Assembly (NCBI GenBank): GCA_030043395.1
Contig: JASHXW010000377.1
Coordinates: 1 to 5,502 of the forward strand
Direction of reading: 5' to 3'
From: Streptosporangiaceae bacterium
Lineage (GTDB): Bacteria; Actinomycetota; Actinomycetes; Streptosporangiales; Streptosporangiaceae
DNA: 5,502 bases
Below, piece by piece: positions 3,607 to 5,502 of this stretch. The notes beneath the pieces are model-generated. The model was not told the DNA's origin. It saw only the letters and a program-made list of their open reading frames with translations, and ran no database searches. The first letter of the stretch is position 1. Each line of letters begins with the position of its first letter. The translations under genes and the position numbers were made by a program.

Positions 3607-5190
3607 TCAGATCCAGCTGCCGAACCACATCCGGTCGACCCAGGCTCCGTGCGAGATGACCTGTGCGGCCAGGACCGGATACATGAACCAGAAGTTCGCC
3701 GCCGCGAGCGCCAGGTACGTGCCGGTGATGATCATGCCCCGCCGACGGCGCGCGAGACCCGCCGGGCGCACGGGGCCAGAGGGACCAGCCGGCCCGACGA
3801 TCAGTCCGATGCACAACGCGATGCCGATGACCAGGAAGGGGTCGAAGACTACGGCGTAGTAGAAGAACTCGGTGCGGTGATCGTGCCAGTAGAACCAGAT
3901 CCAGGGCAGCCAGCCCGCTGCCACGCCGAGCAGGACCGCGCCGGCACGCCAGTCCCGGCGCCTCAGCCACCAGATCGCGCAGACCGCCAGCGCGATCGTG
4001 CCGCCCCACCAGATCAGCGGGGTTCCGATCGCGAGCACCTCCTGTGCGGTGGACCGCGCCGTGGGCGAGTGAGCGCACTGGCTGGCCGGCTCGCAGTTCC
4101 AGTAGAACGAGATCGGCCTGGCCAGGACCAGCCAGCCCAGTGGGTTCGACTGGTAGGTCTGATAAGTCTTCAAGCCGAGGCCGAACCCGAGCATCGACTT
4201 CTGGTACTGCAGCCACGCCACGAGGGTGGAGGCTGGCCGCCCGCCATTCAGGGCCGCCCCGTTGCGGTCGAATCCATAACTGGTGGCGAACCAGCCGGTC
4301 CACGACACGACATAAGCAACGAGCGGCGCGATGCCGAACCAGACCGGCAGGAGCGGCGTGTTCGCGCGCAGGACCGATCGCCATCGGGATGGCAGGCCAG
4401 CCTCCCGCCGGGCTCGAAGATCCCAGGCGATCACCAGCGCCGGGAAGATGATGAGGTACCAGACGCCGTTCCACTTTGTCGCGCATGCCAGGCCAAGGCA
4501 AACGCCCGCCCCGGCGAGCAGCCAGCGGATGCCAAGGCCTGGCGACCGCAGTGGGCCGTCTGGACCGGCCCGCTCCGCAGCCGCCGCCAGCAGGTTCCTG
4601 GTCCGGTCCCGGTCGATCAGGATCAGCCCGAATGCGGCCAGGACCCAGAACATCACGAAGATGTCCAGGATCGCCGTGCGGCTGAGAACGAACTCAAGAC
4701 CGTCGATGGCTAGCAGGAACCCGGCGACGCAGCCGAGGGCGGTCGAGCGGGTCATGCGGCGCGCGATCCTGGCCGTCATCAAGATGGCCAGCGATCCCAC
4801 GACCGCAACCGAGAAGCGCCAGCCGAAGGGAGTCAGGCCGAAGAGCCATTCGCCGACCGCGATCATGATCTTGCCGAGCGGCGGATGCGCCACGTACTCG
4901 CCCTGAGTGCCCATCAGGATGTGGGTGCTGCCCCGGGCGAGCAGCTTGTTGACGGTACTGAAGTGGTTGATCTCGACGCCGTGGCGCAGGATCGACCAGG
5001 CATCGGGCACGTAGTAGGTCTCGTCGAAGACCACCGCATGCGGGACGCCCAGGCGGTAGAACCGCAGGAAGGCGCCGAGGCCAGTCACCAGGAGCGGGCC
5101 CGCCCAGCCCCAGAGCCGACTACCGGGTATCTGCTCCGCCAAGCGCGTGCATGGCTGCGAGGCGCGGTCGGCTGTGATGCGCTCCGTCAC
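3607..5190 (-). CDS. pmt: Polyprenyl-phosphate-mannose--protein mannosyltransferase (GT39, Pmt-type)
   Basis: This integral membrane enzyme moves mannose from a polyprenyl-phosphate carrier to Ser/Thr of proteins during Sec export. Hallmarks, numbered from the GTG: a first membrane helix (about 27-47), then VFDETYYVPDAW (54-65) with the acidic pair D56-E57 that is catalytic in the family; HPPLGK (102-107); SRTAILDIF (170-178); ATKWNGVWYL (237-246); and GTPLIWW (389-395). The N-terminal half is the PMT domain (PF02366), the C-terminal half the four-helix PMT_4TMC region, ending in RMWFGSWI as in actinobacterial enzymes. Cys366 and Cys372 flank an extracytoplasmic stretch and could pair. The GTG at 5190 gives 527 residues, close to the mycobacterial enzyme (about 520); the frame is open to 5313 but that part is Pro/Arg/His-rich and covers the divergent gene. 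No Shine-Dalgarno is seen; CATCCT 7 nt upstream could support leaderless expression. Confidence 0.93.
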   Translation of the reverse strand: MTERITADRASQPCTRLAEQIPGSRLWGWAGPLLVTGLGAFLRFYRLGVPHAVVFDETYYVPDAWSILRHGVEINHFSTVNKLLARGSTHILMGTQGEYVAHPPLGKIMIAVGEWLFGLTPFGWRFSVAVVGSLAILMTARIARRMTRSTALGCVAGFLLAIDGLEFVLSRTAILDIFVMFWVLAAFGLILIDRDRTRNLLAAAAERAGPDGPLRSPGLGIRWLLAGAGVCLGLACATKWNGVWYLIIFPALVIAWDLRARREAGLPSRWRSVLRANTPLLPVWFGIAPLVAYVVSWTGWFATSYGFDRNGAALNGGRPASTLVAWLQYQKSMLGFGLGLKTYQTYQSNPLGWLVLARPISFYWNCEPASQCAHSPTARSTAQEVLAIGTPLIWWGGTIALAVCAIWWLRRRDWRAGAVLLGVAAGWLPWIWFYWHDHRTEFFYYAVVFDPFLVIGIALCIGLIVGPAGPSGPVRPAGLARRRRGMIITGTYLALAAANFWFMYPVLAAQVISHGAWVDRMWFGSWI

Positions 5191-5246
5191 GTGCAAAGGA
5201 TGGCAGTAAGCCCGCCGGCGCGCGAAGCGGTGGCAGGCTGACTGAT

Positions 5247-5502
5247 GTGAAACAGCACCAGGAGCCAGCGGAAGCAGGCGAAGAGGCGGGCGAACAGGGG
5301 GGCGAAGAGCCATCGGAGCAGCTGCTACGCAACGTCATGTCGGACGTCGAGGATCTTCTTAACCGCCACCAGTGGCAGACGGCACCGCGGCCCCGGATGG
5401 CGTTCTTGCTCCGCGAGGCGCTCGAACTGGCTGAAGAGATCCTGCAGCTGCCGGAAACAGGGCCCTACCAGGCGGCTGACCGCCAGCGCATCGGCCTGGA
5501 GA
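5247..5502 (+). CDS. N-terminus of an unidentified Glu-rich protein, cut by the window edge
   Basis: The frame from GTG 5247 is open to the right edge (85 residues visible, no stop). The first ~24 residues are very acidic and Gln/Glu/Gly-rich (VKQHQEPAEAGEEAGEQGGE), likely disordered. From about residue 25 the sequence looks folded and helical: EQLLRNVMSDVEDLLNRHQW, then a short basic Pro-rich turn (TAPRPRMAF), then LLREALELAEEILQLPE. I recognise no family. G/C-rich third positions support coding. An in-frame ATG at 5337 (MSDVEDLL) is an alternative start that would drop the acidic part. It diverges from the mannosyltransferase gene with 56 bp between starts. It does not resemble the rsmI methyltransferase that neighbours pmt in mycobacteria. 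Confidence 0.6.
   Translation, partial: MKQHQEPAEAGEEAGEQGGEEPSEQLLRNVMSDVEDLLNRHQWQTAPRPRMAFLLREALELAEEILQLPETGPYQAADRQRIGLE

Noticed and set aside
3569..4501. Minus-strand open frame (310 codons) within the mannosyltransferase in another phase
   Set aside because: Arg/Ala/Gly/His-rich translation lacking domain features; it overlaps the real gene on the same strand.
3556..4713. Long plus-strand open frame (385 codons) opposite the mannosyltransferase
   Set aside because: The translation is low-complexity (Asp/Arg/Pro/Gln-rich) with no fold, while the minus strand encodes a clear PMT with all motifs. It is a GC-rich shadow frame.
5191..5313. N-terminal extension of the mannosyltransferase to an ATG at 5313
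   Set aside because: The extra 41 residues are Pro/Arg/His-rich, overlap the divergent gene, and make the protein longer than its relatives; the GTG at 5190 gives the usual length.

Overview
The window comes from a high-GC bacterial chromosome and looks actinobacterial. Third codon positions are strongly G/C, GTG starts occur, several genes lack a clear Shine-Dalgarno sequence, and two products have a clearly actinobacterial form: a stand-alone 84-residue Smr protein and a ~527-residue protein O-mannosyltransferase of the mycobacterial Pmt type. I cannot name a species. There are no IS elements, CRISPR arrays, tRNAs, rRNAs or phage modules, so this reads as ordinary chromosome rather than a mobile island.

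Layout: (1) 1-291, minus, the N-terminal 97 residues of a PfkB/ribokinase-family sugar kinase running off the left edge. (2) 339-593, plus, small Smr-domain protein. (3) 632-877, minus, small hypothetical protein. (4) 878-1149, non-coding divergent region with two hairpins, a GCATGCT direct repeat and a possible promoter. (5) 1150-1524, plus, four-helix membrane protein of the PF04020 (phage_holin_4_2/YvlD-like) family. (6) 1573-2079, minus, DUF1269-type stress membrane protein. (7) 2080-2219, divergent region with a palindromic GGGTACCC that could serve as a shared -10 in both directions. (8) 2220-3071, plus, class I SAM-dependent methyltransferase with a basic disordered tail. (9) 3068-3538, minus, small hypothetical membrane protein whose stop overlaps that of the methyltransferase. 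(10) 3607-5190, minus, protein O-mannosyltransferase, probably read before gene 9. (11) 5247-5502, plus, N-terminus of an unidentified acidic, Glu-rich protein cut by the right edge.

Except for the mannosyltransferase/membrane-protein pair, strands alternate gene by gene, so most genes are probably single transcription units with short divergent promoter regions (47, 272, 140 and 56 bp). The strongest functional theme is the cell envelope and stress: two small membrane proteins of stress-associated type, possible alternative-sigma promoters and a secretory glycosylation enzyme. I see no clear new multi-gene defence or biosynthetic system. The observations most worth following are regulatory: the bidirectional GGGTACCC promoter candidate and the dyad enclosing the kinase -10 box.
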